DNA from: Nectonema munidae
Taxonomy: Eukaryota > Nematomorpha > Nectonematoida > Nectonematidae
Assembly (NCBI GenBank): GCA_030549495.1
Contig: JAUIRK010000952.1
Span: 310,001 to 374,000, forward strand
Direction: 5' to 3'
Length of the DNA: 64,000 nt
The stretch's first letter is position 1, and every line of letters starts with the position of its first letter. The translations under genes and the position numbers were made by a program. Positions 57,801 to 64,000 of this stretch are shown one piece after another. The notes under the pieces are model-generated. The model was not told the origin of the DNA. It made no database searches and saw only the letters and a list, made by a program, of their open reading frames with translations.

Positions 57801-60800
57801 TTGAGATTTTTGAAGCAACAGGAACAAGAACAAAACGACTGGATCTGCTATATAAGGCACTTCTTACTCTTAAAGCAACTAGTATAGAATCTGAGCTTGT
57901 TCCTTCATCTCCTGGATTGTTTTCTTCTAAATTGCCATCAAGAACTCTGCATCAAATCGAGATTAGATGCTCTTTGCTTTTTAAGATCATGTTTTCAAAA
58001 AAGAAGTGTCAGTTATTTTGTAAAAGATTTTTTGCCCGTAACTATTTCGTTTTTTCATTTTACAAAGTTTACGTTTTTTTCGAAATAAACATCTTTTAAA
58101 CAAACACTTTATAAATTTTGGAAGTTCTTTTCTTCAAAAAACGAGTTTTACCCGGTTTTCAAAAAAAACATCAATTCCAGTTTTGCTTATAACAACACTC
58201 CACTTCTGAGTTAATGAGCTCCTTTGTCTACTTCTCTATTTTCTAAATCTTTGTTAACATTTCGGATCTTATCATGCTTTAATATTTCTCATCTTCGTTT
58301 CTCATACCAAAGAGTAATTATATTTATTATTATAAATTTGATTTTCTTCCACTGGTAGAAGAAGACTTATCTTAATAAAATAGAGGAATTTGATCGTCAT
58401 CATCAATGATATCAATAATTTTTCTAATTTTTTCCATTTTATTTGCTTTATATTGGGTATCCGGCCAAAACCCCCCGGAGTAAATCACCCGTCTAACAAA
58501 AATAGCAGTACAGCGTTTGATCATTTTTGTAATAAAGAAATGTTTTTCATTTAAATTTATCCCGTGGGATTTTGTTCATGGGGGATTTTGTCTTCCGGCA
58601 CATCTCTTGGATGATAAAAATCCTAAAATTCAGTAGATAGTCACGACTGTGAAGAATTGTGATGCATTCAAGAAAATAGCCTTATTTTAAATTTTGCCAC
58701 AAATGATCAGACACAAAGACATATGTGCTGATCTTCAACTGTTAAGCTGAGAGGTACACCCTAACAACCATTGAGCCTCAGGACTCTCCTAAAACCGGAC
58801 TCTCCAAAAACCGAAATTTATGAAAAATCGGAATATTTTTTTGGTCCCGAAATTTGCCTATACTTAATACGTTATGCCAACTAAAATAAACCGGAATTCG
58901 AAATTCTGGAAACCGAAAAAAAAATTTAGTCCGAACAGACAAAATATTGTTCTTTAACCCATTTAAGACCAAGCAAAGCAGACGATATCTAAAAAACGCA
59001 GACGATTTATATTCGAAGTCATTGAAAAAAGCAGACGAAGATGAAATTACTTATGTTCCAAAATAGGAACATTGGTCGTAAATGGGTTAAACCGGAATTT
59101 GCGCTTAAATTCATGATATTTCTTGCTTTTTTAAGAGTCCATTATTATTTTTATACTTTTAACGTTTCATAAAACTAAAATGGTAATTTACTTTATCTTA
59201 AACTTGAAAAATTCGCTTTATATTTGAACGTTTTTTTTATTTGTAGATAAATTAATTGAATTTTTGTGCACCTTTTCTTCATTGGTTTGAAAGAACAAAA
59301 TGCCTGAAAGAAAAAGAAATGAGCTTGACTTAAATTCAAAAATAAGTTTGATAAATGATGTTGAAAAAGTGTTGAGCTAAGGATAAATATAAAATTCAAA
59401 GCAAGGCATCAAACTTTAGAGTGATTAAAACAAAGTTTACTGATATTGATGAATTAATGCTTAGCTGGTTCAAAACTGCACGCGACAAGAATATTCCTGT
59501 TTCTGGACCCATAATAAGAGCTAAGGCCGAACAATTCATTGAAAAAATGGATATTGAAAACTTTAAAGCTTCAGAAGGTTGGCTTAGCACATGGAAATAA
59601 AAGACACGACATAAAGCAACTTACAGTTTGTGAAGAAAGGGGAGATGTAAATATGGAAGTTGTTAATGATTGGAAAAATAAAATATTTTTAATTGTGATG
59701 AGACTGGTTTATTTTTTCGAGCTTTGCCGGACAAAACTTTGTCCTTCAAAAATGATGATGTCAAAGGAATCAAGTTTTCTAAGGAGAGAGTAACAATAAT
59801 GTTGACTTGTAGGATGATTGGAGAAAAAGTAAAACTAATTTTTTTGAATATTTTTTCTAATTTTAAATCAAATTTGTTTTTTACAATTTAGTTAAAACCC
59901 TTGATAATTGGGCGAGCTCAAAAGCCAAGATGTTTTAAATCGATTGAGACGGAGCGTTGGCCGGTTACATGGAAATTCAACAGGAAAGCGTGGATGACTG
60001 GTCCCTTATTTGAGGAATATCTTGATGAACTTAACTCCAAAATGAGATTTCAAAAACGAAAATTTTTATTATTTCTTAATAATGCCTCTTCACACGTTCA
60101 CTTTGAAAAAAGCCACGTGAAGCTTTCTTTTCTTCCAGCAAATACAACATCCGTATTACAACCGTTGGATCAAGGCATAATTAAAGTTTTCAAGAACAAG
60201 TATAGGGTGAAATTGTTACGCAGTGTGCTTTTCAAAATTGATGATGTGAAAACAGGGAGTGATATCGTCAAACAAATGAGTGTTCTAGACGTTGTAAATT
60301 GGTCTTCCCAAGCATGGAAAGAAACGACTGATAGTATGATTTCCAAGTGCTTTAAAAGATGTGGATTTGATATAAAAAGACTTAGTGATGATAATGAAGG
60401 AGAATTTGAAGATAAAGATGAAAAGTATTTGAAGGAAGTTCTCGTAGCTTTCGATAATTATAAAAAAATAGATGAGTTAGTTCCAGTGGAAGAACTTGGA
60501 AATGATTGGGAGAATGCTTTAATTGAAATCTACTCTAAAAATCAATCGAGTAAGGAGGAAGAAAATTTTGAAGTTGCGGTTGAGGAAGAAGATGATGAAA
60601 AAGATCACGATGATCAGAATTTGACTTTTAAGGAAATGGTATCTATGATAAATCAGATCAAAAAATGCTGTTTAATAAAAGCCTCTAACTACGAAAAGCT
60701 GAATGAAAACTTCAAAACCTTACGGAAGAAATTGAGAGAGAAATTTTAATGGGAAAAAAATTTAAAACAAATAAATTTAGATCAATGGCTAATAAAAAAA

Positions 60801-61586
60801 TAATTTTTTTTTTATTTATAAAATTTTATAACTTAGACTTTAGTTTGTAGAAAACCTTAAAAGAGTGTTATAGGCTTTCTTTATAGAATAAGTTTTTAGT
60901 ATAAAAAATAGCCGTTTCGAGAAACCGCAAAATTTTTTCGGTTCGGAGAGAGTCCACATAAATAAAAAAAATAGTATAAATAAATATCAAAAAAAAAGTT
61001 AACACACATGAAAAAAATTCAGATAGAAAATTGCGAAAAAGAAATCATATTTAAAAATAATTTTTTTTAACCCATTTAGGACCAATGTTCCTATTTTGGA
61101 ACATAAGTAATTTCATCTTCGTCTGCTTTTTTCAATGACTTTGAATATAAATCGTCTGCGTTTTTTTTAGATATCGTCTGCTTTGCTTGGTCTTAAATGG
61201 GTTAATTTTAAAAAAAAACCTGTTAAGAATTTGAGCAACGAAATATAAAAAAAATTTTTAACTTTATATACGCATCGTGTAATCTATTTAAAGTATTTTG
61301 TCTTACTCTCAGGTAAAGAGGAATGTTGTGTATTATTCCTGTTGTCCAGAACCCTTTCCAGACATAACTCTCACAATCAAGATTCGCAGACGCCCCCTCT
61401 TCTACATCTTCAACTTCCTTTTGCCGTGCCTCTTGATCACATCCGTAGCGTTGCTCGGCTTCTACATGCCCTGCGACAGCGGAGAAAAAGTTACCATTGG
61501 CATCACCACCCTCCTCTCCATGACGGTGTTCATGATGCTGGTTGCTGAAACCATGCCTCCAACATCCGAGGAACTTCCTCTTCTCG
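42730..61586 (+). CDS. Nicotinic acetylcholine receptor alpha-type subunit, partial (N-terminal domain to M2)
   Basis: A pentameric ligand-gated cation channel subunit of the plasma membrane. Exons 42730-42866, 49751-49795, 50201-50310, 56314-56578 and 61313-61586 join in phase (1-0, 0-0, 0-2, 2-0, 0-1). The 45-nt and 110-nt exons match the canonical nAChR exon sizes. Ligand-binding domain: [16 protein letters not shown] with the loop D Trp, loop [11 protein letters not shown], the cys-loop [15 protein letters not shown], loop B FASWAYDG, and loop [12 protein letters not shown] with vicinal cysteines, hence an alpha-type subunit. Asn glycosylation sites NVS and NLT. M1 [21 protein letters not shown]2 begins [20 protein letters not shown] with Glu at -1', Leu at 9' and Glu at 20', a cation-selective, calcium-permeable type. 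M3, the intracellular loop and M4 must lie beyond 64000. Introns carry many transposons. Confidence 0.95.
43616..43640 (+). repeat. Poly-C run of 25
   Basis: Twenty-five uninterrupted C residues in receptor intron DNA that is otherwise strongly AT-rich. The opposite strand is poly-G. Confidence 0.97.
43797..44084 (-). pseudogene. hAT transposase C-terminal fragment
   Basis: Minus-strand frame with [20 protein letters not shown] then [18 protein letters not shown], the hAT dimerisation box (normally IPVTTASAERSFSKLKLIKN-LRS). A CAGGGGTCGGCAAAG motif at 44053-44067 resembles a hAT terminal repeat. The low-coordinate end abuts GGCGTCTGCATCGTAAATGG, a piece of the piggyBac-type MITE family. Confidence 0.7.
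44176..46708 (+). mobile_element. piggyBac transposon, decayed, with both ends
   Basis: Left end TTGGTTAGTTTACAGCC, ATGGGCAAATTTTACCCA; right end, reversed, AAGGGTTATTTACAACG, ATGGGTAATTTTACCCA. TTAA is intact on the right (46705-46708) and mutated on the left. About 2.5 kb long, the size of an autonomous element, and it encloses a broken transposase. It sits in receptor intron 1, in the same orientation as the host gene. Confidence 0.8.
44652..46582 (+). pseudogene. piggyBac transposase, broken
   Basis: Starts [20 protein letters not shown] at 44652, then a Ser/Glu-rich region. Then, in changing frames: [16 protein letters not shown] (45181-45240), [18 protein letters not shown] and [18 protein letters not shown] (45393-45632; the DEQL Asp is the first catalytic Asp), [17 protein letters not shown] with [14 protein letters not shown] (45629-45850), [10 protein letters not shown], and a C-terminal cysteine-rich finger [24 protein letters not shown] (46470-46575). 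At least four frame changes or stops interrupt it, so it is inactive. Confidence 0.85.
46710..48170. other. Receptor intron 1, unassigned part
   Basis: AT-rich; no repeat or gene firmly recognised. Confidence 0.35.
48180..48300. repeat. GC-rich hAT-like terminal fragment
   Basis: CTTGGGCCCGGAACAATG, ACCTGCTGAAACCGCCTCTC and ATAGGCCCTTC stand out by GC content and resemble the subterminal region of some hAT elements. No partner end was found. Confidence 0.35.
48471..48592 (-). mobile_element. tRNA-derived SINE (main family), A-box side truncated
   Basis: GGTAAAGGTACCGTGGGATC, TTCATCGAGAAGGCAC, AGTAGGCTTGATGCGGGATC, GAACCCACGACCTTG and TTATCGAAACCC. The part corresponding to the A box is missing. 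Confidence 0.8.
49337..49425 (-). mobile_element. tRNA-derived SINE, third family
   Basis: Reversed: GGGTGGCTTAGTGGTAGGAG (A box TGGCTTAGTGG), then GGTTTCGATTCCC (B box) and ATCATGACTATCC. A diverged second copy is at 53745-53873. Confidence 0.75.
49751..49795 (+). CDS. nAChR exon 3 (45 nt)
   Basis: Acceptor TATGTTATAG, donor GTAAAA. Encodes [15 protein letters not shown]. The 45-nt length is the hallmark size of this exon in animal nAChR genes. Confidence 0.95.
49940..50045. mobile_element. piggyBac-type MITE, diverged
   Basis: CCCATTTAAGACCAAACAAAG at the left and CCTTTTGGAACATTGGTCTTC at the right correspond to the ends of the 58958 copy; the middle is shortened and the TTAA duplication decayed. 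Confidence 0.6.
50049..50159. mobile_element. piggyBac-type MITE just before exon 4
   Basis: CCCGAGTATACT, AAGGCGTCTGCATTCA, AATACAAATCTTCTAC, ATTCTGCTCGTTGATTGG matches the interior order of 56612-56741. It ends 41 bp before the receptor exon 4 acceptor and so supplies most of the 3' part of this 405-bp intron. Confidence 0.6.
50201..50310 (+). CDS. nAChR exon 4 (110 nt)
   Basis: Acceptor GTTTTTTAAG, donor GTAAGA. Encodes [20 protein letters not shown] then [16 protein letters not shown], holding the loop D Trp and loop A. A MITE ends 41 bp upstream. Confidence 0.95.
50389..50485. mobile_element. piggyBac-type MITE
   Basis: TTAA at 50385-50388, then AAGCGCCTTCTTTTCC, TTTTTCAATGAGTTTTGGT, TAAAGCAGACAATTC and GTGGGACAGTGGTGTAGCA as in 18566-18657. 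Confidence 0.6.
51105..51222 (+). mobile_element. tRNA-derived SINE (main family)
   Basis: CATGGTTAGGTGCTGGGTTTC, CTCAAGGTCTTCGGTTCGAT, CAAGCCTACGTTTCTCATAG, TTCGATACAAGCGTCGCAAT and TTGTGCCTTCTCGATC. The 3' end is truncated before the GGTACC tail. Confidence 0.85.
51223..52935. other. Receptor intron 3, unassigned part
   Basis: CTCAAAGAGTTAGG near 51410 looks like a MITE end. A stretch at 51560-51625 (TAATTGGAAAAAGAAAAAA and neighbours) is similar in style to the foldback arms. Otherwise unassigned AT-rich DNA. Confidence 0.3.
52937..53425. mobile_element. Possible non-autonomous hAT
   Basis: CAGAGGTGGGCAAACTG with ACGGGCCGCAAG at the left is the classic end of a common hAT group. CCGCGGAAAAGTTTGAC near 53401-53420 may be the decayed right end. 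ATA/AATA microsatellite at 53108-53130. Confidence 0.45.
53745..53873 (-). mobile_element. tRNA-derived SINE, third family, diverged
   Basis: GGTAAGGATATTCATGATGG, GAATCGAAGCCAGACCATCT, GGATGGAGAGCCTACGTTCC and ACCAATATGCCATCTGC parallel the copy at 49337-49425; the upstream CGGTATCGCATTCAAGG also occurs near 49090. Confidence 0.7.
54150..54600. mobile_element. Foldback-like long inverted repeat
   Basis: Left arm (54155-54375) pairs with the right arm (54380-54598): TACCATTTTTA, GTTATATTTATATT, CTTTGACATGTACTATTTT and TTTTTGATATTTT all recur in reverse complement in mirrored order, down to GAGAAAAT near the centre. The left arm has two tandem units of about 22 bp (GCAATTCTATTTTGTC). GTCCTTTTGCAATT is close to GTCCTTTTCCAATT of the element at 13450, so both are probably one family. 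It lies in receptor intron 3. Confidence 0.7.
54601..55800. other. Receptor intron 3, unassigned part
   Basis: AT-rich, with AG repeats at 55505-55520 and long T runs (54796-54810, 55200-55230). No gene recognised. Confidence 0.35.
55803..55874. repeat. Telomere-like CCCTAA tracts with inverted GGTTAGGGT
   Basis: GGTTAGGGT (55803-55811) and its complement ACCCTAACC (55833-55841) flank a 21-bp loop; then AACCCTAAACCCTAACC (55851-55867). The 15-mer CCCTAACCTTTAAAC occurs twice, 26 bp apart. Confidence 0.75.
56314..56578 (+). CDS. nAChR exon 5, cys-loop
   Basis: Acceptor GTTTGTTTCAG, donor GTAAGG. Encodes [20 protein letters not shown] and on to GEFELTRVK, including both cys-loop cysteines and loop B. 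Confidence 0.95.
56612..56741. mobile_element. piggyBac-type MITE just after exon 5
   Basis: Ends CCCGTTAACGCCCATGTCG and, reversed, CCCGTTAACGACCAGAATA; flanking ATAA (56608-56611) and TTAG (56742-56745) are decayed TTAA. It starts 33 bp after the receptor exon 5 donor. The interior has CGTCTGCG, AATACAAATCTTCTGC and repeated ATCGTCTGAT. Confidence 0.8.
57063..58097 (+). pseudogene. hAT transposase remnant (BED finger and dimerisation domain)
   Basis: N-terminal BED zinc finger: [27 protein letters not shown] (57063-57160). After deleted or scrambled sequence comes [20 protein letters not shown] then [20 protein letters not shown] and [20 protein letters not shown] (57700-57955), the dimerisation domain. 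In the next frame [13 protein letters not shown] continues it, so there is at least one frameshift at about 57960. Decayed; lies in receptor intron 4. Confidence 0.75.
58100..58775. other. Receptor intron 4, unassigned part
   Basis: AT-rich DNA between a hAT remnant and the Tigger element. CCCGTGGGATTTTGTTCATGG near 58560 is unassigned. Confidence 0.35.
58958..59086 (+). mobile_element. piggyBac-type MITE nested in Tigger
   Basis: TTAA on both sides (58954-58957, 59087-59090). Ends CCCATTTAAGACCAAGC and CATTGGTCGTAAATGGG. Three GCAGACGA motifs inside. Nearly identical, in reverse, to 61071-61201. Confidence 0.92.
59300..60749 (+). pseudogene. Tigger/Jerky-like transposase, inactive
   Basis: Start [20 protein letters not shown] at 59300. 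Then the second helix-turn-helix half [39 protein letters not shown]. The DDE domain begins [10 protein letters not shown] (first catalytic Asp) about 59690-59720 and, after a 63-nt intron-like insert (59829-59891), continues [28 protein letters not shown] (second catalytic position is Asn, normally Asp), [20 protein letters not shown] (third Asp) and an acidic tail to TAA at 60747. The 59901-60749 part is open over 282 codons. At least three frame changes or stops lie in the N-terminal third. The Asn at the second catalytic site alone should abolish activity. Confidence 0.85.
61071..61201 (-). mobile_element. piggyBac-type MITE near exon 6
   Basis: TTAA at 61067-61070 and 61202-61205. The reverse complement differs from 58958-59086 only by two extra A in a run and a couple of substitutions. 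It ends 111 bp before the exon 6 acceptor. Confidence 0.92.
61313..61586 (+). CDS. nAChR exon 6, loop C, M1 and M2
   Basis: Acceptor CTTACTCTCAG, donor GTATTA. Encodes [20 protein letters not shown] through M1, M2 and [13 protein letters not shown]; leaves in phase 1 towards an M3 exon not in the window. Confidence 0.93.
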
Positions 61587-63178
61587 GTATTATTCCCTTA
61601 TCTCTTCATCTTAACGGAATCCAAATAAAGTTTAAATTTTCGACACGGGGTCAGAGCCGTTAATTGGGATTTTGGGTGTCCGAACTAAATTTCACAGATC
61701 TCTCCTTACAGACGAAGCTGCTTTATAAATGTCCACTATAATTTCCACTGCAACATGTGTTATTATTTCCCAACCTCAGAAAACTAAAAGACTTGATTGA
61801 AGACTGAGATTTTTAATTAGTATTCACTAATTTGCAATTAAATGGTAAATATAAAATTTTCGCTATATCAATTAACCATAAAAAATGGGACCAAAGACAC
61901 CTCCCGCATTATATTGGACCGCGTTATAAAGGACATACTGTAATACCAGTTTTTAAAAATAAGGTTAATATTTTACCACAATCAAAAACACTCCCTCCTC
62001 ATATCAGTTATCAAAATTTCTTTCATAAATTATACGTTAACTTTTAGTTTCTTATGGGGTGTAAAGATCTATTTTAAAGTGCTTCACATCGATATTCGTT
62101 TATACTTTTGTGATTTTAATATATTTTTTTTGGAAATTTACTTTCCTATTCCTTAATCTCGAAGGAAAATGGGAAGGAATTATTAATTCTCGTAAATTAC
62201 TCGGAAATCCTCGGAAAACAAGACAAAAATGAGAAAGCAATGTTTTGAAATATTTAGAAAGAAGAAAACAAATCTTCTCAAAACTTCTGAAAATTTTGAT
62301 TCTTTTTTCAACCAAATTAAAAATATTGCAAATTTTAAGGATTTTATCTTTTTTTTTATCATCATCTTTCATCTAAAATATTTGAAAACAGTGAAAAAAA
62401 TCTAAAAGTTATGCGATTTCGCCCATTTTTCGTATTATTTCCCTGAAAAGTATCACTGATAGAGAGTAAACGGTTGTGACATTTTCATCATAACTTTAAT
62501 GCTGCTACATGGCTCAGCGGTAGAAGCGTACACTGATTTATATACGTGTTGGGTTCGATTCTCTGTCTTGGCATCCCTATTTGCCGTACAAAATACTCAA
62601 TACCAAAGCACAACTACCAAGATAGAAAGAATGCACGAAAAATATGGAAATTATGTAAAATGCACACTTTATTTGAAAGAAAGTTGAAACAAACGAAAAT
62701 AAGGAAAGAACCACTACAAATGAAAAGGAAATCATACCTATACGAACCAATGAACAAAATAGATCATAAGCAATGAAATGAACTCAGAGCATTTCAACTT
62801 CCATGGTATAGAATGGAATGCAGCACACGAAACTTCATTGTCTCGTTGCCCAGATGAAGAAGCGCAAAATGGTCATAATCATCACTCCGCAATCGAAATG
62901 CAAACTCATCGGAGACTACAAAATGCAAACTCATCGGAGACTACAAAATGCAAAATCCTTACTCTTCTTCTTCTTCAAATCACAATAATAACTTACATCA
63001 TTTGAAACAACTTCGCTCAAAACATAATTAAGCTCTCTTAATTACAAATGCTAAGCTTTCCTCCTGTAACAAACTTTAATTGGTACAAAGAAGAAAATAT
63101 AAAAGTGTGAAAAGGCGAATGAATTTTTGGAAATCATCTACAAAAACAGCACTCTTCTAAATTGTCGAACATTTTAAC
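61587..63178. other. Spacer or receptor intron 5
   Basis: No M3 exon was found on the plus strand. Contains a SINE at 62496 and a 25-bp tandem duplication at 62898-62950 (ATGCAAACTCATCGGAGACT and neighbours, twice). AT-rich elsewhere. Confidence 0.4.
62496..62592 (+). mobile_element. tRNA-derived SINE or tRNA pseudogene
   Basis: A box TGGCTCAGCGGTAGAAG and B box GGTTCGATTC about 35 bp apart, as in a tRNA. Acceptor arms do not pair, so it is not a functional tRNA. Differs from the three other SINE types here. Confidence 0.6.
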
Positions 63179-64000
63179 TCAAAATCTCATCGTCTTTCCT
63201 TGATTGAAAAGAGAGGCAATGCGGTAGAGGGAAAAAATGGCCAATAAGTTCATGTTTTTTCGCACTTTTTTGCGGAAAATGGCGACTCCATGGCGAATGT
63301 ATGTGAGATTTTTGTTAAACTCTTTTCGGTAATTCTTATCCGCGAAAAAGTAAATGAAATTGAAGTTAATGCTGAACGGCAAACACATGTAGAGAGAGGT
63401 TATGTAATTTGATATGTAGATTTTTTTGAAAAAAGTGTACCACTTAAGGTAGTAGAAGTTGGACGTTAAAAAGGACTTCAAACCTTCAGGAATCATCGTT
63501 AGCGAGTAAAGGAGGGAAATGATGAGCAATAATACGATACTTGATGTTGTGGCAGTAGTGCTTTTCGTATCCGATTCAAAACTTTTGCGCTTCCTCAGAA
63601 AATGCTTGTACAAGATGAACATCTTGACTGAGATGAATAGCGTTGCTACTGAAGGAATCAATCGGCAGACGACCTTTTTCAGAAAATACAAGCAAATCAG
63701 GATCATGGAAGATTTATTGAAGACAACGTCATATGTTAGCGCGCCTGTTTTCCCGTCCTTCTTGACATTTATTTTGTAGCGAAAGAAGTTGATCACGGAA
63801 ACGCTAAAGCAGAGAAGCGCTAAAATCATTCTCGCATTCTGGTACACCATTGCTCTTCGCCACTTGGCTTTGGAGGCTGGACGAGATAGCAGGATGTAGC
63901 GATCGAGGATGAAGGCGAACAACATGAGGCCTACAAAGTAGCCGCACGCCAAGATCAGATAGTCCATCAAAAAGACTTCAAAGTAGAGCGCGACTTTGGT
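63179..64000 (-). CDS. Class-A G-protein-coupled receptor, peptide-type, 5' end outside window
   Basis: Seven-helix membrane receptor; about 274 residues from mid TM3 to the C-terminus are visible and the frame stays open at the right edge (TKVALYFEVFLMDYLILACG). TM3 ends FILDRYILLSRP, the DRY motif. TM4 about MILALLCFSVSVINFF, TM5 about VVCRLIPSVATLFISVKMFI, a basic, Ser/Thr-rich third loop (RKRKSFESDTKSTTATTSS), TM6 about IVLLLIISLLYSLTMIPEG, TM7 TSLYMCLPFSINFNFIYFFA followed by the helix-8 start KNYRKEF. The NPxxY motif is degenerate (SINFNFIY), as in FMRFamide/myosuppressin-like receptors, which is my tentative placement. No introns in this part. The stop TGA is at 63179. It lies antisense in or beyond the 3' part of the receptor gene. 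Confidence 0.85.
   Translation of the reverse strand, partial: TKVALYFEVFLMDYLILACGYFVGLMLFAFILDRYILLSRPASKAKWRRAMVYQNARMILALLCFSVSVINFFRYKINVKKDGKTGALTYDVVFNKSSMILICLYFLKKVVCRLIPSVATLFISVKMFILYKHFLRKRKSFESDTKSTTATTSSIVLLLIISLLYSLTMIPEGLKSFLTSNFYYLKWYTFFKKIYISNYITSLYMCLPFSINFNFIYFFADKNYRKEFNKNLTYIRHGVAIFRKKVRKNMNLLAIFSLYRIASLFNQGKTMRF

Larger units (their letters stand above)
58779..60957 (+). mobile_element. pogo/Tigger-like DNA transposon
   Basis: Left end CAGGACTCTCCTAAAACCGG, with a second GGACTCTCC at 58798; right end, reversed, GGACTCTCTCCGAACCG. It encloses a nearly complete transposase and is itself interrupted by a MITE at 58958-59086. Length without the MITE is about 2.05 kb, normal for the group. 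Exact outer bases are uncertain because the expected TA duplication is unclear. Confidence 0.7.

Noticed and set aside
62496-62592. Functional tRNA gene
   Set aside because: A and B boxes are present but the acceptor and anticodon arms do not pair; treated as SINE or tRNA pseudogene.
1-64000. CRISPR arrays, rRNA genes, LTR retrotransposons, Polintons
   Set aside because: None seen. Long direct terminal repeats with gag/pol or capsid-type frames are absent, and tandem repeats present are simple microsatellites.

Overview
The window is nuclear DNA of an invertebrate animal. It is strongly AT-rich, has spliceosomal GT-AG introns of 0.4-6.9 kb, and carries a cys-loop acetylcholine receptor, a rhodopsin-type GPCR, tRNA-derived SINEs and many DNA transposons. 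The receptor's M1-M2 region ([27 protein letters not shown]) reads most like spiralian (mollusc/annelid-type) subunits. The multicopy gene family near 36 kb is one I associate mainly with arthropods and cnidarians. I do not commit to a phylum.

Four host genes are supported. (1) TRMT44, a tRNA uridine-2'-O-methyltransferase, minus strand, one uninterrupted exon (4985-6742). (2) YJU2/CCDC94, a spliceosome step-I factor, plus strand, six exons (8783-18548) that join in frame into 252 codons plus stop. (3) An alpha-type nicotinic acetylcholine receptor subunit, plus strand; five exons between 42730 and 61586 give the ligand-binding domain through M1 and M2. The signal-peptide exon and M3-M4 were not found. 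(4) The C-terminal two thirds of a class-A peptide-type GPCR, minus strand, open at the right edge (63179-64000).

Layout: 1-4.1 kb is a transposon graveyard with a three-deep nest; 5-18.6 kb holds TRMT44 and YJU2 transcribed divergently about 2 kb apart; 18.6-42.7 kb has no confident host gene and holds fragments of hAT, piggyBac and pogo elements, SINEs, and a fossil of a multicopy family; 42.7-61.6 kb is the receptor gene, whose introns hold a degraded piggyBac, a hAT, a pogo/Tigger, a foldback element, SINEs and MITEs; 61.6-64 kb is spacer plus the GPCR.

The main non-textbook signals are: a family of about 13 short TTAA-flanked, CCC-ended MITEs, several lying within 30-120 bp of receptor exons; two related long-inverted-repeat (foldback-like) elements with short tandem repeats in their arms; a dispersed 12-mer AGATGGCGTTAA found six times; a 63-nt intron inside a pogo/Tigger transposase; and a duplicated 0.36-0.42 kb segment. 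No operon, CRISPR or prokaryotic feature is present. I did not find a convincing undescribed functional system; the repeat families are the best candidates for novelty.
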